Assembly: GCA_014773175.1 (NCBI GenBank)
Contig: VXCM01002167.1
Span: 124,001-188,000, forward strand
Source: Lucifuga dentata
Taxonomy: Eukaryota; Chordata; Actinopteri; Ophidiiformes; Bythitidae
Length of the DNA: 64,000 bases
Direction: 5' to 3'
This document shows positions 12,825 through 26,500 of this stretch, one piece after another. A program made the translations under genes and the position numbers. Position 1 is the first letter of the stretch; the number at the start of each line of letters is the position of its first letter. The notes below the pieces were generated by a model. The model worked only from the letters and a program-made list of their open reading frames with translations. It was not told the origin of the DNA and searched no databases.

Positions 12825-14746
12825 TCTCTGTTGTTTTACACCATTTTAAGTCCTAGTGAAAAATGATTGAGATATTTTAAGAAAATGATTCTGTCTGTTA
12901 TTTGAATTCAGTTAATAATTCAGGAGGGGGAATGGGTTTAGGATCTCTCTATTACACACTATCCTTGCCAATTCAATAATGCATGATTATACTTTTTCAA
13001 GGTAGCATAGATTTTGTTGGATTTGTCCAAAGGGGTCTTGTCCATTGGAAGGATATTTCAACTTATCATAGAGTCATTTTCCTCTAACTGGAAGCTCTTT
13101 CTCTGATGACAGTTAAAGAACATGATGAGCTGGTTGCACAATGTCACAGGTTCAATTCCAGTGCTATACGTCTGCCTCTTCTGCTATGGATTGATTCTAT
13201 ATTTAAAGGGCATAAATACGGTTCACATCCAGAAAATTCTGGGTTCAAATCCAGCTTGGCAGTTTCTCACCTCTGCCTGGCTTTCGTCTCACAGATTAAA
13301 GATATGCAGGTTACAATTACGCCACTTTGGATAAATTGCCAAATAAATCCATGCAAACATAAACAAAGTGGATCTTTGCTTGTGGATACGTTTTATTTTA
13401 ATGCTATTAGATCTGCGAGTTTGTTTTTCTTAAATGAGAAGGAGGAAGATTTTCCCTGCAGTGGACCTACATTTTTAATGAGTTTTAACATGTTTCAGGC
13501 TAAAATGCATTAGAACTCTGAAAATTATTAATACCAGATTTTTGACTGTGGACTAATGTTCAGAGAAGATCAACGACGCACAATGGAGTTTCTTCTTCTT
13601 CTTCTTCTTCTTCGTCGTCGTCGTCGTCGTCGTCGTCGTCTTCTTCATTATTATTATAGTTATGATGATTATGATTATTTACAATTTACATTAATTTTCT
13701 ACAAAAATTGCTATAAAACAAAAGAAAAAAGTTGAATCAACAAATAGAAAAAATGTTCTTTATGACAGTAAGAAATATTAGATCATATATTGGCAAAAAA
13801 AAAAGAAAACATTAAATACAAGTTAAAACACAGTTTTTAATTGTTTGTTGAAGAACATTAAATTTGCTCAATGTCTAGTTGCATTTACTGACAGGAGCTT
13901 TCAGTTTCTGAATATAACTAATTACTTATGTAGTTATGTGACTAATATTTTGAAAAATAATGCAAATGTTTAGGGTCAAAGGTCAAAATAAAATGACTGC
14001 TTGTATTTTACAAACACAGTTTCTGAACATATTGCAGTCATTTATTAATAACTGACTCTCAAGCTCGGTGATATATTTTTCTGAAATGATGTCACATAAG
14101 AGTGGAAAACTTAAAATTAAACAAGTGCTCAAATTATGACTTCTGAGCCAAAAACCTTAATATTTTGGTTGTATAAAAATATCTGACAAAGATTATTAGA
14201 GAGTTTTACATTTCCCACAATTACAAAACAGAAAAAAAGAGTTAAATAAAATTACGTCATTTTATTTTAGCACCTTTAGGGTTTCACAGGGATTTTTTTT
14301 TACACTTTCTGCCTGCAGTGTACACTTTTTAACAATATCACCCCTTTGCTAAAACTTAGAATAATTTATTTTTGCTGCTGTTTAAATCTCCATTTTTCGC
14401 CAAAGGACAACAAAGGCGCAAGGTCTGCGTAAGAATAAGCAAAGCAGCGTTGACCAACAGAAAACGTGCATCCAGAAATCTTTTTTAACAGGTTTCCAGA
14501 TCCAAAATAAGCACGTAAAATTTTAAATTTAAACTGAAAATAAGAGAAATGACAAAATTAGAGTTATTATCTGGATGCAGTAATGGGTTTGTGCTCACAT
14601 GTACTAAATCCATACATTTTGTCACAGCTTTGACCTTAAAGAAGCTGTAAATATTTAATCAGCTTTAATTACCAACCAAATAACAGCATGTTGCTTTTCT
14701 CGATTATGAAATGAGAAGATTTGGTTGATGAAATGCAGGGGTCATG

Positions 14747-14803
<57 letters not shown>

Positions 14804-17534
14804 CCTTCATCTCTCTTTCTATCCATCTTCTGTATTTGCACCTTGGGGTGATTACCAGGGTGAAGGTGTGAAGATTTGACACTCGGCAGATAGATTCATT
14901 TACTGCCACTGCCGGACCTGGAGGTGATAATGAGGTCGAGGATTAAAAGCAGACAATCAGTCGGCCTGTGACGAGCGCTACGCCGCCTCCTTCCCCATTG
15001 CCACTCCTCCTCGACCGCCTCGTTAAAATATACTGCTCCTTTTTTTTCCTCCTCCTTTTTTTTTTTTTTTTTTTTTTTTGCTGATCTCTCTTGTAATTAC
15101 AAACTCTGACTCTGAGGGAGAGAGAAGGAGAGTGAGAGAGACAAAAGAGCAATGGAGGAAAAGGAGAACTGGAAAACGGAGTTCGAGCTGCTCTCCAGCT
15201 TCATTCATTCACAGCTTTTTATTTAGTTCCTGAACTTCAGCTTGGTAGGATCTGATTTATATCGTTAACAGATTACTTTAGAGTTGCGTACATAACGCCA
15301 CAGGCCTGCGCACTCAAATCCAAAATCCCATTTCTAAACTTTTTGGAATGACTATATTTATATGAATTTTAAGATTTAAATCATATCAGTATGAGTTTAA
15401 ACTGGCAGCAGAACATGGTATCGGTTACAAAAGACATAAAATCTGTGCCTCATTTTGCAGCATATGATTTGAATTGTGAAGATATTTTCACACCAACATA
15501 ATTTTGTCTGGGGTTCATTGTTTTCCCCTTGGTACGATTAGTTTGAGCAGATCTGAGCACAGCAATTGCATCAAAATAAATATTTATGTCAAAACTTTGA
15601 TTATACTCCAATTATCAAATTTTTTTCAAGTGTCATGCAGAGTGCCCTCTATAAATATTGGCAACCTTGGTAAATAAAAGCAAAATAGGCTGTGGAAAAA
15701 ATGTTTTTATGTTTATCCTTTTGGTCTTATATTCAAAATATTAACAAAAAATATAACCTTTAATTAAAGTAAAATAATTGAAATAAAAAAAGAAATTCTT
15801 ATCATGAAAGAAATATTTTTCTCTGTGGGCCTGGAAGAGACTGTGTGCTTTCATGATAAAAAATTTATTTTCCTTACAATTGTTTTACTTGAATTAAAGC
15901 TTATATTTTTGTTAATATTATGCATGAAAGATCAAGAGGATAAACAAAGACTTTTTTTCACAGCCCTTTATGCTTTTATTTACCAGCTTACCAAGATTTA
16001 TAGAGGGCACTGTGGACACCATAATTAGATCACTAAGAGTAACAGAACTAGATTGTGTGATTGTAAATCGATTTATTCAAACATGTAAATGTTATAATCA
16101 GAGTAAGCACGTCTACACGTATTTCCTCACCTGGCACACTATCCCTCATACTCTGATTAAGTGATGCATTGTGTATATTAGACGAACGGTGGAATCCCAT
16201 TAATTCTGTAGTTTACTCGTATTTTTGCCTTAATCATAGCACAGACAAAATAATCTGAGGATAGCGAGCATGTAAACATACTGACTGAGCCTGTGGCTTC
16301 GTTGGTCCCAAAAAATCTCTGGAGCGGTTTGTTTATGCCATAAATATGATCTCAACAAGTTCTGAACCAACTACAAGGCGATCTACAGATGACTGATCCA
16401 CAACCAGAGAGAGCCAGGTGCAATTTTCCAGATGTCTGGAAGTTCTAAAATTCCGCATTCTGCTGGCGTGGTTTTGCTTGTTATGTGGCCAAATTGATGA
16501 CTAGACTAGAAACCAAGACAGGATATGTGGTGTCAACTCAACATCTAACAAAAAAAAATCAAACAGTTGACTTTCCAAATTCAGATCAATCCATCAGCAT
16601 TTGTTTTTGCTCTACTCCTATGTGCATTTTCTGTCATATCAACCATTTCCTAACATTTGATTTTTTATTTCATTGTCCTCGTTATGTCCTAAGGCCAGCT
16701 CATCTGGACTTACAGTATGTCAACTGTCTCAGGTGAATAACGACAGAAGAATTAAGGACTTTGTTCTGAGTATAGCCTCAGGATGCATGTTTGAACCACT
16801 TGTACATTGACATCCAGGTTAAATTTTGATAAAGTTGGACCACATGCAGAATTGGGCTTTCGGCACTGATTGTAAAATATCAGATTTGTGTCACACGAGG
16901 GAAATATCTGAATTGGAATTTTTCATTTGCTGCGTGAAAGCCGTCGTGCTGCTCGCCTGCAATGCTTGTTTATTCTGTTACATCAATCACGGCACCTTGA
17001 TGTTCCCATGATATTTGCTGTGCATACTGAGATCTATTTTAGTCCTGAAACATCTAACAGCGCCAGCGTGCCCCTCCAGAGCCGCTCTGCCCCGCGAGCC
17101 CACAGGCTCTTGCCTTGCTGTGTAACCATCCGGAGTTAACCTTTCCTGAAGGCAGAGGGAAGCCCAGGCATGGAGCTCTCTTTAGCATAATGAGCATGTT
17201 CATCAAAGCTCAGCTATGTGCTGGATGGAGCCGCAAGATTCACGACACACAACACACCTAGCAACACACACACCCATGCTCATGCATATGTGTATGCATG
17301 TGCGTTTTTCCTGCTGAGCTGGGAACAGGGCCACAGGTGATCGCACTCTAAATTACACACACACATGCACGCACGTTGGACCTCAGTAGCAGCCGCCCTC
17401 GGACCTCATTTGAGAATGAAATCGTTTCTGTGACCAAAGTGTCATCTATAATTAATGACCACTTGTGTGTAATTTAGAGGGATCTCACCTGTGGCCCTGT
17501 CCCCAGCTCAGTGGGAGAGTGGGAGACACACACA

Positions 17535-17595
<61 letters not shown>

Positions 17596-20500
17596 ACACA
17601 AAACATACAACTGCAAAAGCGTGAATGAGTGATTTAATCAAAAACTGATACACCTTTAAAATATAATTTAGAAACATTAATAAACATAATTTATAGTTCA
17701 TTTTACAGTTAATGGTGTGGTTCTTTAGCGTAAAGCAAAAATAAATATGTAAAAATAAAGATTAAGGTGAATGTCTATGCTCATATCTCATAGCTTATAT
17801 CAGAAATTCATATAACTTGCATGCAACTCTCGACCTCCTCGAAAAGTGTACCCTTTTTGCATCTATGGAGAATAAGGTGGTACTCTATTCTCTAAGATTA
17901 TTTGTATGCATTTACCTTGATAATTCTAAAATTTTACATTAAAAAACAAAATCAAATTTATTTTAATCAAGAGCTAAACAATCATAATCTCTGCATTGAT
18001 CAGTGGAAAGATCATATTTTAAAATGTCACTAAGTGGTATTTTTTAATACTAAACCCATCTTAAACTGAAACCTGAGCAACTCTGTAATGTGAAACACTC
18101 TCTCATAGTGCTGAGCCCACTGAGAATCAACACCAAACTCTCCAGCTGTTTGACACTTTTACCTTTTTTTTTTTTTTTTTTTTTTTGATGAAATAGAGCA
18201 GTGGTTCCCAATCCTGGTCCTATACCCCAGCACTGCATATTTTCTATCTCTTGCAGCTGATTGGCTAAATCAGGTGTGTTCTCTTGAACCGGGCTTTTGG
18301 TGCCTCACAGATCTTGACTGGCGAAACACATTTGATTTCACTCATCAGGTTTGGGTAAAGCAGGAAGAAGTGGACAATATGCGGGGCTGGGGTACATGAG
18401 GACCAGGCTTAGGAACCAATGAAATAGAGAGATAGTTCTCACACTGTAAGGTTAAAGGATCATACCACCCATTTTGCATGTTTGAGACCAGACACACAAG
18501 CCAGAACACCTTCAAGCTAAATGCATAAAAGAGAAGCACACTCTTAGTACACATACAGTAAGAAACAACATCTTACTGTCCTGTCAATTTGCTCCACTTA
18601 ACCTAACAAGCACACCATGGCAACAAATCACCTCATCACATGTTCAATTTTCACACATGTAAGGTCACTGACAATCATTTCCCAAAGCATACTACTTTGA
18701 ATGGTGAATTAAAAATGTTTTTCCTACCTTCCAGACCACCACTGGTTTCAGTTCATTCTGGTTCGTTATTAAAATCAACTTGTTGATACTTGAAATGTTC
18801 TTGGATAGGTAATCCATCATCACCAACAACACATGTATTCAGGTTTATTTCGAAGTTTCGGCGTTTAAACACAATAAAAAGCACGGAGTGAATGTATGTC
18901 TCCACCAGGAAATATAGTCCCTAAAGAAGACCTGTGTTTATTGAAAAATTTAAATGATCATGACTTCATAAGGCTGCGTAACTATTAGCAGGCAAAACAT
19001 CGATTTTAAGGTGGGTGTATCGCTTGAATATGTTGATTTTGAAAGTTTAAGGGATTTTGTAAAATATCAGGAAAACTGAAATACAGTTTGGGAAACGATT
19101 GTCAGTAACCTTACGTTTATGACAATTGAATGTATTAGGCTCAAACGTGCAAAATACATGGTATGGTCCTTTAAATCTCACAGCTGTCGGAAAAAAAAAA
19201 AAAAAAAGCCCCTTGTCAGTTTAAGGCAAAATTGATTGATGAATTAATTTCTTATCATTCCAACTACAGCTACTACAACTACTAGGTAAAAGTTTCTTAA
19301 CAGGATCGTTTTGGACTCAACAAACTGAACCCAGTGGGAAAACAGCCTCAACCTCAGACTATGTTGTAGTTTTCCAACATTTCAGCTCTGTCTTCTAATC
19401 AGTCCAGTTTTGTTTTTGGTTTCTAAAGATGCTACATATTTTGCAGCAGAATTATTTTGGAAGAGAAATACGTATGGATCATTGCAGTGCAGATGAAACA
19501 GATGAAAGAAACACATTTTTCAGATCCGCTCGCTGCATCTCTGAAGGCAAGACAACAAAACTCAGGCCATTTTTCAAACTGCCAGTCGGAGTTGGAGTGC
19601 TCTAGGCGGTGTCATGTTAAACAAAGCAGTGCAATGATGCAATGCACAAAGACTTGGTTATGTCAATGTGATATTTATCACCTTTGATCAAGAAGAAATT
19701 AGTGTGAAAATAAGATCATAGATCATTGTGGGTTAGATTAAGTGTCAGAGGGGGAAAAAATCAATGTTGCTGTGCTGTGCATTAAGTGTGTCCAGTGGAA
19801 AGAGCATCTAAAAGGTGCTGTGGCCTCAGGACAGCCAAGTACAATGAAGCTCATCGCCTGTGACAACTTTTAATATGGTGACCAGAAGGTAGATAGCTGG
19901 GACATGAGAACAACTTATTTTTCCTGATTCAGTTTGCTTAAGCTCAGCTCACCTGCGGTTATTGTGGTCTTTGGACCACTTGTAGTTCTGCTTAAGTTTT
20001 TAAAAAAAATTATTTTTCATGTTGCTTGGAGGTCTTTGCAATCCCCAGTGTAACCAGTCTGACTGATATCTGTCCGTACACTTTTTTGTTGCACAATTTG
20101 ATCCGTCCAAATTGCATTGGATGTGGTCATCTGACTAAATGGCATTGAGGGCCTGGACATTCTCGGTGATCCAGCTGTGGGACTTCATTGTTGTAACTGT
20201 AGAAAAATGGCTGTGTCTAATCAGAAACTGATTTAACAGTGAATGTCTGAAAGTTCAGACATTGGTCTTTTAAACACCGCTTCTGTTTGCATTCTCCTTT
20301 TCGCTTGTTATGATGAAATGTTTGAGCCAATCAGATCACCACTGCATCACCACGGCTCCGTTGAGGATGGAGACCAGCACGCTTTGGCCCTGCTTCAAAG
20401 AAAAAACTGAGGTTTCAGGTCGCTTCAGCGCAGCTTGGGTTGGATACGAGAGTAATAGAAAAGGATGCAAACATCTGCTCGGTACGATTCAGCCCCACAG

Positions 20501-23500
20501 TAGAAAAGGGCTATTATATCGTTTCTCCTTCTCTGTGGGCAGGAGATGTTTTTCTAAGGCACTTGTGCATGTGTTTTTCTCTTGGCCACACAGTTTGTAT
20601 CATCCTCTCTATTGCAGTTTTTAAATCATTTATTTGTGCAAATAAATGACACCTGAAAACCTTTACCTGCCCTGACAGTCCTGGAAACCTGAGCCACTGT
20701 TTTCTTTAGTGCACCAGCTGTGAGTATTACAGTTGATCTCATATGCACCATTAAAGTTATTATTGCAGGGCACTTTGCATGGTTATAGTGGAGGTTAAAT
20801 CACAGCAGAGGCTTTGTGGCTGCTCGGCGTATTAAAAATCCTGCTACACACCGTGCTGGTTTTCAGTCACAGAGCAGGAAAAGGGTACTTTATGTTCACT
20901 TTTATTGCACTTACCATAAAAAAAAAAGATTCTCCTAATCCACCTTAAAAGTATCAGCTTACTCAAGTGGACTCTATTAATCCTGAGATCAGTGTTGGAA
21001 ACACTCCTCACAGTCTGTCAGATGAGCCCAGTATTTAGCATTGGTAGACAGATAACAAATGACTATCCGATCCAGCCAATGGGATGCTCCTAATTACCTA
21101 ATGAACAGCAACATGAGGTGATTTGTTGCCATGGTGTGCTTGTTAGGTTAAGTGGAGCAAATTGACAGGACAGTAAGATGTTGTTTCTTACTGTATGTGT
21201 ACTAAGAGTGTGCTTCTCTTTTATGCATTTAGCTTGAAGGTGTTCTGGCTTGTGTGTCTGGTGTTTTGCTTATATGGTACAGTAAAACTTGGATGTAGCT
21301 GTAGTTGTACTGAAATGAGAATGTGATGACTGCAGTTGTGAATCGGTAGAGCCGCTACGCCTCAGATGTCAAACTCTCTTGAATTTACCGAAAACAAAGC
21401 TGCCAAAACCAACATTAGCATAGTGAAAGTAGGGATCTAAGAACACATTGATCCATTACGATGCATCAGTTCAGGATTTAAAAACCTGCATCACGCTGAA
21501 ATGTTTGAGTTGAGTAATATCTATCCCGATCTAAAGTGCTTCTTTTTACTGAAATACAGTTTATACAAGAAATTCTGTAAAAGCTTGGTTTCAATGATTC
21601 TTTGAATTCCTTTAGCATTGGAAAATGGAACGAAGTAGCTGTCTTCATTTGTTTGCTAGCAAATCGGCCCAGGTCTGGTTTCATACTGGCCTAAAGTTAT
21701 GTATCAGTTTTCCTTCTTTGCCGTCTGGTGAGCTGCTCCGAAGCTCCAAGGCTGATAAAGCTTATGGCATATATGCAGCAACGTGTTGTCTAAAGCCTCT
21801 CAGCGTGGCCCTGTCACCATCCTGCCTCCTCTAATCTCCCTCTCCTCCACTCCCTCTGCTATTGACCATGTTGCACATTATAAATCAACTGCGAGTCGGG
21901 CTACCTTGCAAGTACCCTAATGAAAGCTCATTTGTAAAGTGGCTAAATGGTTCTGACAAAAGTCCTAATGAGGAAATCAATAATTCAGTGATTGTTACTC
22001 TGCTTATACTAATACGTCCCTCTTGTAGTGCTTTGATTCCAGCTAAGAGAAGGCCATTTTTTATCGGATTCAGTTCTGCGTGTCAGCACTGTTGCAGGTT
22101 TTTTCTGTCCTTGAAGCTTGAGGATAAATTGTCTGCAGTTGTTTCAGGGAATGATCAAAAGCCTGCGAGCTCTACTTCAACACGGCATTAAGCTGAAATC
22201 TGTTTGTTTAGAAATGAAATCTGCAGAACTTTTATGGAAATTCCTGCTTTTATCACTGATGTAGAAAAGTAAGATATGAAGGGATATCAGCCACACTGTT
22301 ATCCATACGATTTGTAAATGCTTGGAGCTATTATAGTTCCCAAAAAGTTAAACATCAGTTGATTAACTCACCTCAAACCTGTGGTGGGTAGTTTTTGCAA
22401 ATCTTGGTGGGTACAGTGTTTTGTACAAAGAAAACATTCGTGTACAAATGAAAATTTGCAAATTACAAAGACTGGATATGAAAATTTGTTTGGGCATCTG
22501 GAATCAATAAATATACAAATATGGCCCCACCCACCAGTACAGCTCGTCCATTTACTCTCCACTTTGAACATGATAACTAGCAAACACAGCCACACTACAC
22601 ACAGTCACTCCAGCCTCAGAAAATGTGCTCTGTGTGTGCGTGACATGGATGTTTCAGGTCACAGTGCTTACATACTTTGCATTTCTTTGCATGTTGAACC
22701 ATGGTTGGTTTCCATGATATTGTTATATCACATGTTGTGTTTGTAGGTGCACAGTCCAGCTCAGATTTCAGATAATAACTGAGAAGAACATGAAAATTGC
22801 TTCTAGTGACAAACATACGTCAGTCTGTGCAGACGAAGTTCAACATCTAAGGGATGTAAGCGTGAGAAAAGTGCATTTTGAGTGGAGGGCTCTTTAATCA
22901 ACTTTAGTTTACCGTATATTTAATAAGCAAGCTTTAAATGACAGTTTGAATGTTGAATCTCTAGCTTTCCCTGACTCCTCAAGCTTGTGTCATTGATCAA
23001 TAGTTGATGACTCGATGGATTGTTCAAGTCCTTCTTGTCCTGCTCCCTTTCATGTATGAAGCAAAAATGGTATGTTGTGCTCTTTTCGGAAGAATTAATT
23101 AGTATACTGTAACATGCTGGATGCCCCCAACAAAAAAGCTCAATCAGGTACCCCCAGATGCTTTTATCTATCTTCAACTCTACATTGACTTAATTTCAAT
23201 TTTTAAGGTTTGGATCGCACGGCGCAACATCTCTATATGTGATTAGCATGAATACAGTGTTTTTACATTTCTGCAGCCTTGAGAATATACTGTATCATAC
23301 CATAGCGGTAGGCATATGAGGACAGATGGTGACTCATCCCAGCAGGTCATTTCTCATCAGCCTGAGGAAAAGGAGTGTGTGCTCTAGGAGGCCAGGAGAG
23401 CAACACCTCAGTCCTCAGTTAATTGAAGGGGCAGGTAGATTACACCTCTTATGCCCCTCACTGGGCCTTAATGTTGGGCATGGACACCCACTGACCACCC

Positions 23501-26500
23501 CATCCATGCACTGCTGCTTGCTTAACTGGCTTTAGGTTCATCTTTATGCTTTAATATGTGATTAATGGACCATATTATCTTATTTTTTTTTACAGATTAA
23601 TGACTATGCATATGGTTGACAGGTCAGCAGTAAACATTAGAAGTTAGTATTTCCTGTGTAGTTCAAAAGATTCTTTGTTTGGAATCAAAGAGCATCTTTA
23701 CAGAGTGTTTTTTCTTTTTTTTTTTTTTTTTTTANTTTTTTTTTTTTTTTTTTTTTAAAGTAGGCTTAGAAATACCGACAGTATATATGAGACTACAGAC
23801 AGAAGAGGAGAAGACAGATGCTGAGACTGTACAAACTCCACATTTTGATGTGAAGAAAAACTGTTTCTTGTTTCCTCTTGGTCCCTTCACAGATCCTGTT
23901 ATCTTTTCTTTCCCAGAACAAAGAATAAACTGTGGTACTTTGAGTTTGGCACTTCAGAGACCTTCTCAGCCACGTGTAAGAAGCTCCATGACTTTCTGGA
24001 GGTTGAGGTAAATAAACCACATACTTTCTGTTTGGAGCTAGTCGTGTGCAAGAACTCCGAAAGTGAATCATGAGCACTCATGATATGCTTTTTTTTTTTT
24101 TCNTTTTTTTTTTTTTGCTCACGTGATAAATATCAGGTATGCTTTGTGATGTAAACAGTAAAAAAGCACATGGAATCAGATATTCTCAGATGTATTTTTG
24201 ACTGCATTCATAAGTGGAAATAAGTCTGATATGTATCGGATATGTGCCAATGTGATTGTGATCTGAACACAGATTTCCTTGTCATTTTCACTTGCATGTC
24301 ATAGAATGAGACGCTCGTCTACTTTGTCAGCATGTGAATGGCATCCATTGATTCTTGTCAAAGCTCTCAAACACAAAATCCCACCAGTCTTCAACCCTCA
24401 TTTGCATCCAGACATCCCCATGATCTGACGTACCTGGGATTATTGCTGCACACACTCATGCTGCAATGAGTACTCTAATCCATCTTCTCCTCCTTAAAAT
24501 ATTAAGCAGATATAGAATATCGAGAAAAAATTCGACCCAAAACTCCACCACCTCCAAAACAAATCTACAAAAAAGATTATAGAAAAAAAAATCTTGATTC
24601 TAATCTGTAGGCCTATCAGAAATGGCAAGATTTTCAAGAGAGATTTGCCATCCTGCCTAAAATAGTTTTTGAAACCATCATTTTAGTTGGCAATGAAATG
24701 GTTAAACTGTGGTGTGCCATTAGAACTGCTGAAATGCCTTTAATTACACACATCAGATATGTCCTGGTCATCTTCTGAGCCATAAATAGCCTAAATTTGT
24801 TCTGGATTCAGATTCACCCAGACAAAGTGTTGATGTGTGAAGACTATCTGTGAATCCCCCCNACACACACACACACACCGCCGCCACCACCACCTCTCAC
24901 TGAACCTCAGTTCAACACACAGGTAATTAGCCCTACACGACCCTGCTGTGTGCGATATTGAGTGATAATGAAGACGGCGTCCATATGATTCATCTTCCCC
25001 TTTATCTGTCTGTCCACAAGGTGCAGAGGTCCTTATTAATTAGTGTCGAAGGAGAGAAGATATGGGGATGAAAACGGATCCAGATTTGTCTAAAGTTTAC
25101 TGTTAAAGGACCATACCATAGCATGTGTGAGCCCAATATACACAACCTGCACACATGTTACGTTACTGACAACCATTTCCCAAAATATGCAATGGAGCGA
25201 AATTTCAGTACGCTGTAAAAAAAATCAACTTGTAGAGACTTGAAACACGCTTGAGATAAGTAACCCATCACAGTGAACCACGTCTATTAGGTTTTGTTTG
25301 CCAAAATAACTTTATTTAACTGATCCAACATGGAGCTGCATGGAAGACAGTGTATTTCTCCTTCAGGGAGTATAGTGCCAGGAGAAGGCGGCTTTTATAA
25401 AGAAAATAAAATGGCCGTGCCTTCTACAATCATGCACAAGTGTTAGAGGGCAAAACATTGAATTTTTAAGTAGATGCATTACCTGAACATTTGATTTTGA
25501 AAGATTACTCCTGCATTCAATAAACAACTATGCCACATGTCATATATATATATCTCTGCTGTCATCAGCCAAGTTCTGTCTTTTCCCAATGTCTTTTCCT
25601 TTCTAACAGTGTGATGGTGTCACTCTGGACCTCAGCAGCATCTCCTTGGAAGGCATTGCCATTCTTAACATTCCCAGCATGCACGGCGGCTCCAACCTTT
25701 GGGGCGAGAGCAAGAAGAGGAGGGTCAATCGGAAAGGAGGAAAAAAGAACCGAGACAAGAGGACACCAGTATTGGATCCCAAAGAGCTCATGTTTGCTGT
25801 TCAAGGTAGATTTCACACCGTAAAAACGAATACATTTATTCAGAACATTTGGTCTGATCTTTATGTAAATCACAATAATAGACAATCTGCTTGAAGTGTT
25901 GGCAAATATTGCAATTGTTCGTGTTCTTGTCAATATTAAATACACAATATAAACATTAACAATCTCGGTTTAAAATGTATGCTTACCTCTATTATTTCTC
26001 CAAAAGCTAATTGGAGTCAGGTGTTTGAATCATGAGAAGGAGTTGGAGGTGTAGGTCATCATTATATGGCTCTATAAAAAGGTCCATGAAGTCTGGTTAG
26101 TGACAGACTTTGCTGTTCTCTGTTATTCGTGAACCATGACCTGATCGAAACAGACCTTAAAAGAAGATTTTTAGAGACGCATGAAGATGGGATAAAGTGC
26201 AAAAGCATCTCTAAAGATGTTTTTTTTCTTTTTTTAATTAAACCACAATGATACAAAACACCGAAGTAAATCAGCAACAGAATGCTTTCAAAACCAAGAC
26301 ATTTGTGTTTAGCCAGATTCTAGACCTTAAAGGACTATACTGGTGATTTTTAAACCACTTCTGTGGCACGACCTGAAGAAAGCTGCTCATGCAAGAAATC
26401 CCAGAAATACTGATGAACTTAAAGGACCATATGATCCATTTTGCATGTTTGAGCCTAATATATTCAATTTTCATACATGTAATGTTACTGACAATCATTT

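Larger units (their letters stand above)
8194..23916. other. DGKB intron between exons a and b (about 15.7 kb)
   Basis: No coding sequence recognised. It contains MITE copies at 9588, 11570 and 18452, a Tc1/mariner-like foldback (15640-16012), an hAT-like MITE (18199-18421), a degenerate tRNA-SINE-like block (13130-13350), a long inverted repeat (17311-17514), the donor and inserted copies of a 150-bp inverted duplication (18487-18636, 21113-21262), and many simple repeats: (AG)n near 12000, AATAG pentamers near 12360, (CA)n at 12769-12820 and 17525-17600, TTC/CGT at 13590-13640 and (CT)n at 14750-14800. Open frames such as the one at 11161-11538 are AT-rich and show no recognisable domain. 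Confidence 0.8.

Noticed and set aside
13106..13513. Possible tRNA gene or protein frame
   Set aside because: The B-box-like motifs belong to a degenerate SINE-like repeat; no cloverleaf can be formed and the frame has no recognisable domain.
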